From NCBI GenBank assembly GCA_019746975.1, contig JAIERK010000019.1:32617-96616 (forward strand): a DNA stretch of 64,000 nucleotides. The letters are read 5' to 3'. Both the position numbers and the translations under genes were made by a program. Of the stretch, positions 33,420-43,150 are shown piece after piece (positions within the stretch are counted from its first letter, which is position 1; each line of letters opens with the position of its first letter). This DNA is from Candidatus Obscuribacterales bacterium (GTDB lineage Bacteria; Cyanobacteriota; Vampirovibrionia; Obscuribacterales; Obscuribacteraceae). The notes beneath the pieces were generated by a model. It had not been told where the DNA came from. It did not search any database and worked only from the letters and a program-made list of their open reading frames with translations.

Positions 33420-36400
33420 ATGACGTACAAAGCACAAATTAACGACAGAGGCCAGGTTGTTTGCTACCGCGACACGGATACTGGTGAAGTGCTCTCCGCC
33501 AAGGAATATGAAAAACGCGCCCAGCTGGGAGCGATGGTCGACACGCGCTCCGGCTATCCCGGTCAGCTTCAAGCCGGCGGTGGATTTGGCGGCAGCGGCG
33601 GACCGCCGATGCTGCACCAGGGACAGATGATGGATCCGATGAGCCAGGGTATCGCCATGCAGCCTGGCATGCCGATGCAGCAAGTGCAGCCTGGCATGCC
33701 GATGCAGCAAGGAATGCCGATGCAGCAGCCGATGGGCATGCAGCCCGGTATGCCGCCGATGCAGCAGGGACCCGGCAGTCCATTGATTCAGCCTGGCGCT
33801 CAAATGCTATCTCCTGGATCTTCTCAAGTTCCCGGTCTACCTCAGGCACCCGGAGGTACCCAAGGCGCAGCGCCGGGTGAGATGACTCAAAGCACACTCG
33901 ACCCGACTCAAGGCCGACCTCCGACAGCTGGTTTGATGAAGCAGGGTAAGTCTCTTCGTCTGGAAGGGCTACCTCACGCCCATCCACAACAGATGCCGGG
34001 CGGCGGTGGTCCTGCTGCTGCTGGCGGTGCCCACGCACATCCGCGCCGAAGTCACGGATTTCTTGACGCGACATCGATTGCAATCTTGTTGCCCACACTT
34101 GTTTTGCTAGCCCTGATCATCGCCGCAGCGCACAAGAAGCGGTTGTTCCCCTGGCAGACCATTAGAACTTTCAACCCTCCATCGGGTATGCTCACTCCTC
34201 GTGACTACGAAAGATCTTTCCTCTGTCCTCCTAACCTGAGACGTCACGGTCGCATGGGCAAGCGCAATCCGGAAGCGACCTGGGAAGAGGTAGACGGAGT
34301 GGTCATCCCGTTCGGCTTCCTGGCAAGAACTCACTTGCCCATCACGATTCCGATGGGTCGCCTACCTAACAAAAACATGTTCATCGTGGCACCATCCGGA
34401 TCCGGTAAAACGACATTGATGCGCGCCATCATCAAATCTCTGATTGCAAAGCCCTGCGTTGTCATTGCGCTTGAAGCCAAAGCCAACGATCCCAACCTCG
34501 ACCAGAAGAAAGAAGGTTTCAAATACACCGTGTTGCCTGAGGCTCAGCAAGCCGGTTTCGACACACTATACTTCAACCCCCTGGATGAAGATTCGGTGCA
34601 CTGGAATCCGCTTGATCTGCTTCCGATAACCTTTGCTACATCAATCGTTCAGGACGTTAACGCCCTCGACGCTGAAGAGCAGCACTGGGCAGAGCGCGAC
34701 ATGGGATACATCGAAGGTCTAGCTCAGCTCTTGAAGTGGGGAGCGGTTCAAGTAATAGGCGAGGATGAGAACGGTCAGGCCTCAGAACTCGAGCAGCTAC
34801 CGTGCAATCCGCGCGGACTGATGAAACTGGTCAACAACCGTCGTAATATCGTCGAGTCGTTGCGGCAGGCGAAGAACAATCCTTCAGTCAACAGTACAGA
34901 GTTGAGCGAGATGACCCAACGTCTCTCGTCGATCATTAGAACCGATGCTGACTGGGATAAAAACATCCAGGGCGTTCGTGGACGTCTCCGAATGTTTAAA
35001 AACCCAGGCGTTTTGCGGGTCACCGAGAGATCCAATATCGACCTGAAAGCAGCCATGCACAAACCCACAGTATTGATCTTCGGCGCACCGGCATCATTAG
35101 GTCCCGACGCCGAGTCGCTTGCCGGTTGCTTCGTCTATCAACTGCAACAGGCGTTGCATACCAGATATGGTGCGGCAAACGTCCTTCCATTGTTCGCGTT
35201 CTTCGACGAATATCAAACATTGAACATCGACGTGGCAGGTAGATTGTCTGCTATCGTCCGTGGTGCTAACGGCGGACTGACCCTCATCCTGCAGAACATC
35301 TCGCAGATCACGTCCGGTGGAAAGAATGCCGAAGCGGAAATGCGGACGATATTCTCAAACTGCGCCATCCGTGTCTGTCTCCACAACGCAGACGAACAGA
35401 CAGCCGCCTTCTTCTCGGAAGAAATTGGAAAACACGCGATTATCGTCCCTGGTATCGCCGATCACTACCAATCAACCGGCTTCGGCATCTTTCCGTCAAG
35501 TTGGAACAGAATTCACTCTCAACAGGTGGTGGCACGAGTCGACTCCGACACGATTAAGCGTATGGAGAAGCAACATGCCCTTGTTTATCTGGCACCGGCA
35601 GGTGATCCGGAATTCGGAGAAACAAAGCCGTTCATGGTCGACCTTAGAGGGATTGAAGAGATCGCAAGACTTCACCTCTTGCACAACGTCAGCATCCGTC
35701 GGTCACCCTCAGGAGAACCAGGCGCAGCAACACCTCCAGGGGCGAATGCGGTGCCGACCTTCATGCAAGTTCCCAGCCAAGCTGACGCGATCAACAATGC
35801 ATTCAATGGCGAACAACCGCAGAATCAACAGCAACAGCAGCGCCCGCAGCAAGGTGCCGCATCTGGTGGTGGACGCCCTCAAGAGCCGACTCTTAATCAG
35901 CAGGCGGTAGGCCAATTGGCTCAAGTAGTCAGCAATGCTGCACAGTCAGTCATCGGGCAGCTGTTGGGCAAACCAAAACAAGATCCGAGCCCTGCCCAGC
36001 AGGAAATGGTCCCGCAACAGCAGCATAACGCCTTTGCTCAAATTCCTTTAGGCGCCATGGGTCTGGCGGAAGCCGGTCGGGTGATGAGTCAGACGTCCGG
36101 TGCTTTCGGTGCCAATCTGCCTCAGGGTGGAGCTCCTCAAGTTGCGCCCGGCTTTGCTGACGCGGGTTACAACGATCAGTTGGCGAACCTGCAAGCAGCT
36201 TCTCGCACAGCAGCTCAATCGATGGACCCTGTTCCGACCGATACTTATGCCAATCAGCAAGTCACGGCGGCGTATGATCCGGCCGCGTATGATCCGGCTC
36301 AGATGTCCGTTGCCGGCTCTGTAGTCCAACCAGCCTCTTCGAATTGCCCGCATTGTGGCAAGATTCCTGGAAAAGGTAAGTTCTGCATCGAGTGTGGAAA

Positions 36401-36920
36401 GAAAATTGAAGTTGCTGCTGCACCGCAGGCGGTGAATGGGCTGAATCCGAGTTTTGCCTCGGTCCCTCAGCCGGTACAGCCCGTGCAGCCAGTATATCCA
36501 GTGAATCCAGTTGAACCTCAACAGCAGCAGCAGCCCATGGCCTATGACCAGAACCAGCAAGTCGTCGGTCCTCTCGGATCGCGTCCGAAAGACAATGGTG
36601 GGAAGCCACAACCCCGCTACGGCGGACTGGCTGTGACTTCACGAGATAGTATGCCATCGAAGAAGCCATCTCTGGCCGAAGCGGCTCAGAGTATGATGGG
36701 TTCTAATCCTTATGCTCAGCCCGTCGATCCGAGACTGGCTCATGGCACTGGTGGCATACCTGGAGCCGGACCGTTGTCTCAGAGAGTAGCGATCGATGCC
36801 CAGGCTGGCATGAGCCCGGACAATCCCTATCAGCGGTCGACAGTAACCAGTCTCAATCCTGATGTAGGTAAGTTTGGTTTGAATAATCAACAACCAAATG
36901 CATCTGGTGTCGAGTTCTAA
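33420..36920 (+). CDS. VirD4/TraG-type coupling ATPase with a zinc-ribbon tail (1166 aa)
   Basis: Coupling proteins bring substrates to the secretion channel. The N-terminal 200 residues are Met/Gln/Pro/Gly-rich with repeated PGMPMQQ-like units. One membrane helix follows near 217-240 (IAILLPTLVLLALIIAAAH), then the motor domain with Walker A APSGSGKTT near 325 and Walker B PLFAFFDEYQTL near 592-602, and the conserved GANGGLTLILQNISQI segment. The tail from about 770 is Gln/Pro-rich and contains a zinc ribbon (CPHCGKIPGKGKFCIECG, near 975-1000). Usual VirD4 proteins have two N-terminal helices and 550-700 residues, so both ends are unusual extensions that could select substrates (inference). 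Confidence 0.88.
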   Translation: MTYKAQINDRGQVVCYRDTDTGEVLSAKEYEKRAQLGAMVDTRSGYPGQLQAGGGFGGSGGPPMLHQGQMMDPMSQGIAMQPGMPMQQVQPGMPMQQGMPMQQPMGMQPGMPPMQQGPGSPLIQPGAQMLSPGSSQVPGLPQAPGGTQGAAPGEMTQSTLDPTQGRPPTAGLMKQGKSLRLEGLPHAHPQQMPGGGGPAAAGGAHAHPRRSHGFLDATSIAILLPTLVLLALIIAAAHKKRLFPWQTIRTFNPPSGMLTPRDYERSFLCPPNLRRHGRMGKRNPEATWEEVDGVVIPFGFLARTHLPITIPMGRLPNKNMFIVAPSGSGKTTLMRAIIKSLIAKPCVVIALEAKANDPNLDQKKEGFKYTVLPEAQQAGFDTLYFNPLDEDSVHWNPLDLLPITFATSIVQDVNALDAEEQHWAERDMGYIEGLAQLLKWGAVQVIGEDENGQASELEQLPCNPRGLMKLVNNRRNIVESLRQAKNNPSVNSTELSEMTQRLSSIIRTDADWDKNIQGVRGRLRMFKNPGVLRVTERSNIDLKAAMHKPTVLIFGAPASLGPDAESLAGCFVYQLQQALHTRYGAANVLPLFAFFDEYQTLNIDVAGRLSAIVRGANGGLTLILQNISQITSGGKNAEAEMRTIFSNCAIRVCLHNADEQTAAFFSEEIGKHAIIVPGIADHYQSTGFGIFPSSWNRIHSQQVVARVDSDTIKRMEKQHALVYLAPAGDPEFGETKPFMVDLRGIEEIARLHLLHNVSIRRSPSGEPGAATPPGANAVPTFMQVPSQADAINNAFNGEQPQNQQQQQRPQQGAASGGGRPQEPTLNQQAVGQLAQVVSNAAQSVIGQLLGKPKQDPSPAQQEMVPQQQHNAFAQIPLGAMGLAEAGRVMSQTSGAFGANLPQGGAPQVAPGFADAGYNDQLANLQAASRTAAQSMDPVPTDTYANQQVTAAYDPAAYDPAQMSVAGSVVQPASSNCPHCGKIPGKGKFCIECGKKIEVAAAPQAVNGLNPSFASVPQPVQPVQPVYPVNPVEPQQQQQPMAYDQNQQVVGPLGSRPKDNGGKPQPRYGGLAVTSRDSMPSKKPSLAEAAQSMMGSNPYAQPVDPRLAHGTGGIPGAGPLSQRVAIDAQAGMSPDNPYQRSTVTSLNPDVGKFGLNNQQPNASGVEF

Positions 36921-37420
36921 CTGTCTCAGCCCTTGGCTTTGAAAAATACGAGCTACTTGAGATTCTTCGATTGTATTACTTCTGGGTGATAGCTTTGTTG
37001 CGGCTTGCTTGACGAACGGGCTCCGTTCTCGTACAGGGTCTATTTCGACATCGAAGTGGACTTCGGGACGTAAATATCGGATCCCCTCCCAGCGGCTTGT
37101 TTGCTCCTTTGTACTTGACGAACGCCCTCGTCTTGTCCCGAAGCGACTCGTTCCAAAATCGAACCAAACCTCGCCGACCTTCTTGACGAATGGGCTTTGT
37201 TTTCGAACAGGGTCTAGTTCGACATCGAACCAGACCCCCGAATTTCTTGACGAACACTCCGTTTTCTGAAGGGCGACGAATGCGAAAAAAGGTCGGGCGA
37301 AGGGGCTGATCGCGGGTTCCTAAATGCGGATTCAATCCGAGCTTCGGAAACTTCGAAGGGCGACGGCTGGCATTCGCTACGGATAGTTCGTCGGTTTACT
37401 TTCAAGGAGGACAAATAAAA
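36921..37420. repeat. Intergenic region with two units of the 174-bp repeat
   Basis: TTCGACATCGAA at 37044 and 37218 are exactly 174 bp apart. CTTGACGAA boxes lie at about 37008, 37107, 37183 and 37240, and the CCAAAATCGAACCAAA block is present once. Orientation is as in the 7.3-7.8 kb array. It fills the gap behind the coupling-protein gene. Confidence 0.85.
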
Positions 37421-37666
37421 ATGTCTCTTTTTGTATTGGATATCCGGAACGCTCCGGTGGATCTCTTATTTCAACTCCCGGTCGCCGCCAGTTGGACACG
37501 GCAAAAAATTCTTTTTCAGCCTCCTAAATATATTGAGTATAAAGTAGTAATTATGATCCATCTGGAACTTACTAGCGTGCTTCCAAGTCCCCTCCTATGG
37601 CTGCGGAATTATGCGCCGCTCAGAAAGATTTACTTTCCGGGTGACAGCATTGCTCTACAATCGTAA
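37421..37666 (+). CDS. Possible small protein with a strong ribosome site
   Basis: AAGGAGG (37404-37410) lies 10 bases before ATG 37421, which opens 81 codons. The product (MSLFVLDIRNAPVDLLFQLP onward) has no signal peptide, helix or family that I can recognise, and its composition is not clearly protein-like. It sits between the repeat array and the replication-relaxation gene. The ribosome site is the main argument for it; a shorter product or a leader is possible. Confidence 0.35.
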   Translation: MSLFVLDIRNAPVDLLFQLPVAASWTRQKILFQPPKYIEYKVVIMIHLELTSVLPSPLLWLRNYAPLRKIYFPGDSIALQS

Positions 37667-37794
37667 TTAAGGGGTATAGTTGCGGCCGTGAATAACCCCT
37701 ATGAGGGCTTGCCCTAAGTTAGACTGCGCCGGTAATACCATACGGAATATGGCGTGATTTCACCCTTTTATGGGGAAGGTAAAGTTCAGAGTAT

Positions 37795-38625
37795 ATGGTG
37801 GAAAAAATTACCAGGATCAAGTCGCGCAAGAAGTCTCTTGTACTAATGGAGCGCGATTTGCATGCCCTATTACAGCTATATCTTCACAGAACCGTCACCT
37901 CGACTCAGCTTGCCCGCCTCTGCTTCAGTGACATAAGTTACGAAACAGCTCGCAAGCGGCTTAGAAGGCTTCAACAAGCCGGCTTCACCGGATGCTCGTC
38001 ATCCGGACGAATGGAAGGTCGGGGTCGACCCGAACTAATCTACTTCCTTACTACCGCCGGCGCCAAGGCGCTGGAGCAGCATCGAGGAATCTCCTGGGAG
38101 GAGATTCCAACAGGACCTCCACATACCTATCACAAGGAGCATTTCCTTAGGTTGGTGGATGTCCGCTTGGCGCTGGAACAAGCGCAGCTAGAGGATTACA
38201 TGTCCAATCTCCAGTTCACGACTGGGCGCGAATTTTGGAAGGAATTGTCTGGGGATATCGTATTTGGTGCCGAACAGGCTGATGCAACGATATCCTTCAG
38301 CTATCCCCAGACTGAGCCGCTTCGTATTCTGCTTGAGATCGACACGGGCAACTTTCGCCAGACACGCCATTGGGAACCGAAAATCAGAGCCTTTCTGAAG
38401 ACCGACTTTCCAATCTGGGTGGTCACCGGAAGCGCTCCTCGTATCATGACTCTGCAGAAGTGGACCCAACCTCTATTGGAAGAGGCTGGAGTCGGACCTG
38501 GTAAATGTGTCTTCTCGGTCTATGAAGATTTGATAGAGAGAGGTATATTTGGCGCTGTCTGGCAACGCACCGATGGCAGTGTCACCGATCTCAGACCCAA
38601 GTTGGCGGACGGCGCCAGGGGTTGA
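37795..38625 (+). CDS. Replication-relaxation family protein
   Basis: The 276-residue protein begins with a winged-helix-like DNA-binding region (LMERDLHALLQLYLHRTVTS ... TARKRLRRLQQAGF), followed by a region with HTYHKEHFLRLVDVRLAL and a C-terminal part containing the acidic EIDTGN motif and FPIWVVTGS. This order matches the replication-relaxation (Replic_Relax) family found on plasmids and integrative elements, often near conjugation genes. No relaxase active site (HUH or catalytic Tyr motif) is present. It closes the secretion locus. An ABC-transporter ATPase gene follows after 25 bp and may be co-transcribed. Confidence 0.65.
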   Translation: MVEKITRIKSRKKSLVLMERDLHALLQLYLHRTVTSTQLARLCFSDISYETARKRLRRLQQAGFTGCSSSGRMEGRGRPELIYFLTTAGAKALEQHRGISWEEIPTGPPHTYHKEHFLRLVDVRLALEQAQLEDYMSNLQFTTGREFWKELSGDIVFGAEQADATISFSYPQTEPLRILLEIDTGNFRQTRHWEPKIRAFLKTDFPIWVVTGSAPRIMTLQKWTQPLLEEAGVGPGKCVFSVYEDLIERGIFGAVWQRTDGSVTDLRPKLADGARG

Positions 38626-38650
38626 TCAAGTCAGACGGCGAGAGGCGGAA

Positions 38651-39694
38651 ATGACGAACTCGAATTCGGGGGTGAATCAGAAAGTGGTCCAACCCTCTTC
38701 TATTGAGCTCGTCAAAGTTTCTGGAATCAAGAAATACTTTCCCATTCGGAAAGGCTTCTTCAATCGTCAGGTCGGAGCCGTACGTGCTCTTGACGGCGTA
38801 GATCTGACTATTAGAGAGGGCGAAACATTAGGCCTGGTTGGTGAATCCGGTTGTGGAAAGTCTACACTCGGTAGAGTCGTTCTGCGACTTTTGCCTGCTA
38901 CCGAGGGGCGTGTGACCTTCGAAAGTAAGGATGTTCTAACTGCTTCGGAAAGCGAAATGAAAGCGCTTCGCCGACATATGCAAATTGTTTTTCAAAATCC
39001 ATATGCTAGTCTCGATCCTCGAATGACAATTCGGCAGATTATTCAGGAACCTTTGGAAATTCATAAAGCTGCCCGTGGCTCGGAGCTTCGCGATCGCGTG
39101 TTGACGCTTCTTGATCTCGTCGGTCTTTCAAGAGAGATGGCGGACCGCTATCCTCATGAATTTTCGGGTGGGCAGAGGCAGCGAGTTGGTATCGCTCGCG
39201 CTCTGGCATTGCAGCCCAAACTCATAATTGCTGACGAACCGGTCTCCGCTCTGGATGTTAGTGTTCAGGCCCAGATTTTGAATTTGCTGATTGGTTTGAA
39301 ATACGAGTTCAAGCTCACATACCTGTTCATTGCCCACAATCTCGATGTCGTGAGATATGTGAGCGATCGAATAGCGGTGATGTATCTTGGGAAGATCGCG
39401 GAGCTCGGCGATTGCGGCGAAGTCTATCGCAACCCACTCCATCCGTATTCCAAGGCGTTAATCTCGGCGGCGCCGGTGCCTGATCCGGACTTCGACAGAA
39501 AAGACAGGATCCTGCTAGCAGGTGATCTTCCCAGTCCAGCGAATCCTCCTTCGGGCTGCAGGTTCCATACTCGCTGCCCAATCGCCCGAGAGAGGTGCTC
39601 TAAAGAAGAGCCTCAACTTCGCGAGATTACCCCAGAACATTTCTCGGCCTGCCACTTTGCCGAAGAGTTAATGGAAAGCCCGAGTCCATCATGA
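38651..39694 (+). CDS. Oligopeptide/dipeptide ABC transporter ATPase (OppF/DppF type)
   Basis: This 347-residue ATPase has Walker A GESGCGKST at 64-72, the Q-loop VFQNPYASLDPR, signature FSGGQRQR near 171, Walker B LIIADEP near 192, the H-loop FIAHNLDVV and the C-terminal Cys-containing oligopeptide-transporter extension (GCRFHTRCPIARERC). These are the marks of OppF/DppF subunits, which energise peptide uptake with OppD, OppB and OppC. None of those partners is in the window. ATG 38651 with AGAGG upstream is chosen; the longer frame from 38549 overlaps the upstream gene. Its stop is adjacent to the stop of the convergent glycosyltransferase. Confidence 0.9.
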   Translation: MTNSNSGVNQKVVQPSSIELVKVSGIKKYFPIRKGFFNRQVGAVRALDGVDLTIREGETLGLVGESGCGKSTLGRVVLRLLPATEGRVTFESKDVLTASESEMKALRRHMQIVFQNPYASLDPRMTIRQIIQEPLEIHKAARGSELRDRVLTLLDLVGLSREMADRYPHEFSGGQRQRVGIARALALQPKLIIADEPVSALDVSVQAQILNLLIGLKYEFKLTYLFIAHNLDVVRYVSDRIAVMYLGKIAELGDCGEVYRNPLHPYSKALISAAPVPDPDFDRKDRILLAGDLPSPANPPSGCRFHTRCPIARERCSKEEPQLREITPEHFSACHFAEELMESPSPS

Positions 39695-41326
39695 CTACTT
39701 GTTCTTTCTGACAAATACCAGGCAAGAGTTCTTCGATTTCATCCGGACATAATCGCTTCCTATACATCGATTGAAGAAGTTGTATTTAGTCAGCATTTCG
39801 ACGAATGCGGGCAGATCGAAAACCATAATGAGTTGCGGCTTGTCTCGCTTGATATCATTTTCGTAGTTCTTGAGTTGAGTCTCCATCAAGTTGCTCCAGA
39901 ACTCTTTGTCTGGTCGGTTTTTGATGCAGTGCTCGATCAGTATCAAAACTGAAAATAGATATCGAGTTGCGCAGCTTCTGTTGGATTGCACAATGGCAGG
40001 GTAACCATCGGCGATACCGGTGCCGACATACAGGACTTTGTCACCTGGCTTGGTGTATTGCAAAATTACCATCGAGGGATTGTTGAACATATCGCGATAA
40101 CCGGAATTTCTCCCGATGTATCCGCCGAGGGGCGCGAACTGACTGTCTCCCGGAGCTAGCAGTGCTGTGTACCAGTTGTAGTCTATCCAGCAATAACTGC
40201 AGGTGGAAATAAAAAGCGTTGTAAGTGCTATTCCGTTAACTAAAATTGGACGTTTGGTGTGCTCTTTCAACACGATAAAGAGAAGTGCCACCACAAGGAA
40301 GATAATCATGTAAGCACCGGAAGCCATCGGTATCATGCGGTAGATCCAGGCCTGCTCCCCATGAACGTAGTTGACGAATGATGCGAACATGAAGGCCGTC
40401 AAAGGAGCTATCCAGTTGCTGTATCTGTTTAACATTATTGCCAAACCGAGTGCCAGGCAGAACTTATTGACCGGATCCGCGAAGTAGAATCCGCTGTGAA
40501 GCATGTAGATCAGGCATTTTTTTGAATAGTCGAAACCATGCAAATACAGCGGTACCACTTGTGTGATGATCACATCCCAGGCTGCTTTGGGAAGAAAACA
40601 TAGCGCCCCGATGTAAGTCACGTGGACGAATGCGACTGCCAACATCTCAGGAAAGAATAGCCGCTTCCAATCGCGATTTTGAAGATAGAAGACAATTTCT
40701 TGGCTTAAGAAGGCAAAGGCGAACTGCGGCTTAAGGGCGATCGCCACTCCTGCGAGCAAGCCCGTTAGTATCGAAGCCACCTTTGTGACCTTCTTTTCGG
40801 TTGTCCAATTGATGTATCGAACTAGCATGAAGGGAGTGTATGCGACCATGAATATGTGTTCGCGCTCTGCCGCATCAAATTCCTGCGCGAAATTGAAGTA
40901 CGTCGCTCCTAGAATTACAGCGATGGAAATTACAAATTGACTGTCGTTATCGAGGTAGCGATCCGCCAGTTTTACAGCAGAAATTGAAGCAATAAACGTG
41001 AGGCAAATTATCGATAGATTCAACGATAGAACCGGATGAATGGGCACCACCTTTGATATCAGTACAGGAATTATGCTCAAATACATGATAAGAGGTGGAT
41101 TCCATTCGAAGAAATCCAGATATGGAATCTGTCCTTGGAGCAGCAAGTCTGCCATGTATAGATATGCGGACTGATCTGGAAATGATAGAAGTGGGTGGTT
41201 GAGCCAGTAGTAGGCGCGAATCAACATTACCATCGTAATGCAGATGCTAATTACGAGAGTTGCACCCCGCCTTGACTTTAGCGGATCCATAATTCTATCG
41301 GCACGATGGATTATGGAGGAACTCAC
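39695..41326 (-). CDS. Polytopic membrane glycosyltransferase (GT39/ArnT-like), second gene of pair
   Basis: A 543-residue protein with about eleven membrane segments. The N-terminal loop after the first helix contains the acidic-aromatic motif LLQGQIPYLDFFEWNPPLIM, as in the GT-C glycosyltransferase superfamily (ArnT, PMT and related lipid-linked sugar transferases). A second periplasmic motif, FAQEFDAAEREHIF, follows. The enzyme would move a sugar from a polyprenyl phosphate donor to a cell-envelope acceptor; the substrate cannot be read from the sequence. The GTG start overlaps the upstream gene's stop by four bases (GTGA), indicating translational coupling. An ATG at 41290 is an alternative start. 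Confidence 0.75.
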   Translation of the reverse strand: MSSSIIHRADRIMDPLKSRRGATLVISICITMVMLIRAYYWLNHPLLSFPDQSAYLYMADLLLQGQIPYLDFFEWNPPLIMYLSIIPVLISKVVPIHPVLSLNLSIICLTFIASISAVKLADRYLDNDSQFVISIAVILGATYFNFAQEFDAAEREHIFMVAYTPFMLVRYINWTTEKKVTKVASILTGLLAGVAIALKPQFAFAFLSQEIVFYLQNRDWKRLFFPEMLAVAFVHVTYIGALCFLPKAAWDVIITQVVPLYLHGFDYSKKCLIYMLHSGFYFADPVNKFCLALGLAIMLNRYSNWIAPLTAFMFASFVNYVHGEQAWIYRMIPMASGAYMIIFLVVALLFIVLKEHTKRPILVNGIALTTLFISTCSYCWIDYNWYTALLAPGDSQFAPLGGYIGRNSGYRDMFNNPSMVILQYTKPGDKVLYVGTGIADGYPAIVQSNRSCATRYLFSVLILIEHCIKNRPDKEFWSNLMETQLKNYENDIKRDKPQLIMVFDLPAFVEMLTKYNFFNRCIGSDYVRMKSKNSCLVFVRKNK

Positions 41327-43053
41327 GGCTTGGTCCTTCGTCCGAAAAAAGGCATTGGCCAGTTAAACCCCACGTATTCAAATGGCTGCGAGTTGGTCGA
41401 GCTAAACACGCATATCGTTTTTTTCTCGTAGTTGCGGTCGAGCGTGTTCCAGATACCTGCTTGCCTGAGCAGCACCTGGGGGTAGTCATCCGATACAACG
41501 ATTGCAGTCGCACTACTATTCGAGAACGCATCGGACAGACAGCTGTAAGCGTGCTTCTTCAGATCTATGAGGTCTCGAGTAAGATGTTTCGAGCAGAAAA
41601 AATCTAGAACTAGCAGTGGTCGTGCATACATGAAAAAGCTGTCTGGTCTACGATCCGTGAGAACCAATGTCGGATATGCAGGCTCTGGCCCATCCACGAT
41701 AATCGACACATTGTCGAGTGGGCTGGTGCGTCTCGTTATTGCCTGTTCCAGCGTCTCTGGATTTTTGAGAAACTCCGACCCTCTGAGGTCGGCTGTTGCG
41801 ATGCGACTATTCGCCATACCGATGGCTCCATACATCGACGCGATAATCGCAATAGTAAGCAGAGTAGTTTCCAGAACTGGCAAATTGTTTTTTCTTCCAG
41901 AATAGTCTTGTAACTGTTTCCAAAATAAACTCAGAGCATGCACATCGCCTCCGGAGAAAGCCCTGGTTAAACGATTCAGCGCATTAGTGACTAGTAACAT
42001 CAATGAAGTTGTGGTACCGAATATGGTTAAGATCAAATCGCGAGATAGTCCGTTATTTTCCAAGAAGAAGATTGAAAATCCGAGAAAAGCCAGCATACTC
42101 ATTGCCGCGGCAAGAGAATTCTTTCTCTCGGCGAGTTGACTCAGGATGATTGCAATTCCCATGCAGTACAGTACATCGGTTCTTCTGGGTGTCGAAATAG
42201 GGCTGAAGATGGCGTGATACTCGGAGAAATAGCTGAGCCATCTGAGCGGCATCGCTTTCAACCAATAGTCAGACCAAAACGGCATAGGAAGAACAAGAAG
42301 GATAGTGATATAAAGCAGAGGCACCATAAGTAGTGTCACTAAGGAGGGAATTAGTATCGATGTCGAAGGTTTCTCATTAATGAGCCAGAATAATTCCATG
42401 ACGAGAACTACCGGCAAGAATGGTATGTCAAAGCAGACCACCAGTCCGGTGATGAGAGAAATTGAAACACCTAACTTTCTTGGTATGGAGAGGCCTTTGC
42501 ATTGCAACCACCTCATAAAGATCCACGGACAAAGTGCGATTGCCAATAAGTGTTGCAAGTCACCGAACTCGAATCGAATCAAGAGATTTGCAATTGCGAA
42601 GCCGGTGAGGTAAGCGAGTAATGTTTGTTTTGTCTCTTGAGCCACTGCACTGTCTGTGGTGTCAATGCAGTGTTTACCGAGGAAAACAGTGATGCCTCCG
42701 CACGCCAGCAGTAAGAGAAAGATTATCGAGGTCATGAGGAGATCTGGTGGCATAAAAGCTGTAGCCACTTGTCGTGGAAGAATGAGCTGAGCAAGTGACA
42801 GTGGGCTCAGCAGTAACTTTGCTAATTCAAATACAATCGGTTGGGTCCACTCGAAGAAATCCTGGTAAAGAACTTGGCCGTCGATCAACATTTGGGCAGC
42901 CATAATTCGCATGGTCAACCAGCTTGAGGCTTCGTCGCGAAACATAAAGAGATCGGTAAGGAGGCAAGCCAATGGCGCGGCGCTGAGCAAGGCGCTCCAG
43001 GCGTAGAGACTGGAGATCTCCAGTCGAGGTTTCTGTTTGTTCTCAGCTGTCAT
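41323..43053 (-). CDS. Polytopic membrane glycosyltransferase (GT39/ArnT-like), first gene of pair
   Basis: A 576-residue paralogue of the downstream gene with the corresponding N-terminal motif LIDGQVLYQDFFEWTQPIVF and about ten to twelve membrane helices. The GT-C fold places this loop in the periplasm, where its acidic residues would form the active site (family knowledge). A C-terminal soluble region lacks a known domain. The two paralogues overlap by four bases and presumably work on the same glycan, lipid or protein acceptor. The stretch upstream to 43150 shows no clear promoter. Confidence 0.75.
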   Translation of the reverse strand: MTAENKQKPRLEISSLYAWSALLSAAPLACLLTDLFMFRDEASSWLTMRIMAAQMLIDGQVLYQDFFEWTQPIVFELAKLLLSPLSLAQLILPRQVATAFMPPDLLMTSIIFLLLLACGGITVFLGKHCIDTTDSAVAQETKQTLLAYLTGFAIANLLIRFEFGDLQHLLAIALCPWIFMRWLQCKGLSIPRKLGVSISLITGLVVCFDIPFLPVVLVMELFWLINEKPSTSILIPSLVTLLMVPLLYITILLVLPMPFWSDYWLKAMPLRWLSYFSEYHAIFSPISTPRRTDVLYCMGIAIILSQLAERKNSLAAAMSMLAFLGFSIFFLENNGLSRDLILTIFGTTTSLMLLVTNALNRLTRAFSGGDVHALSLFWKQLQDYSGRKNNLPVLETTLLTIAIIASMYGAIGMANSRIATADLRGSEFLKNPETLEQAITRRTSPLDNVSIIVDGPEPAYPTLVLTDRRPDSFFMYARPLLVLDFFCSKHLTRDLIDLKKHAYSCLSDAFSNSSATAIVVSDDYPQVLLRQAGIWNTLDRNYEKKTICVFSSTNSQPFEYVGFNWPMPFFGRRTKP

Positions 43054-43150
43054 TGGCCTTGATTCATTAGACCACTGAACCTTTATCTACAATGCCAATC
43101 GTGGCGATGATTTAAACCGCGCGCAATTCGACCGATAATAGGTGTGCCTG

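Noticed and set aside
33439..34098. 219-codon minus-strand frame at the start of the coupling-protein gene
   Set aside because: It is a shadow of the Met/Gln/Pro repeats and overlaps a far better supported gene.
37795..38625. Relaxase for the conjugation-type locus
   Set aside because: The protein has a winged-helix start and an EIDTGN motif but no HUH triad or catalytic Tyr, so it is called replication-relaxation, not a relaxase.
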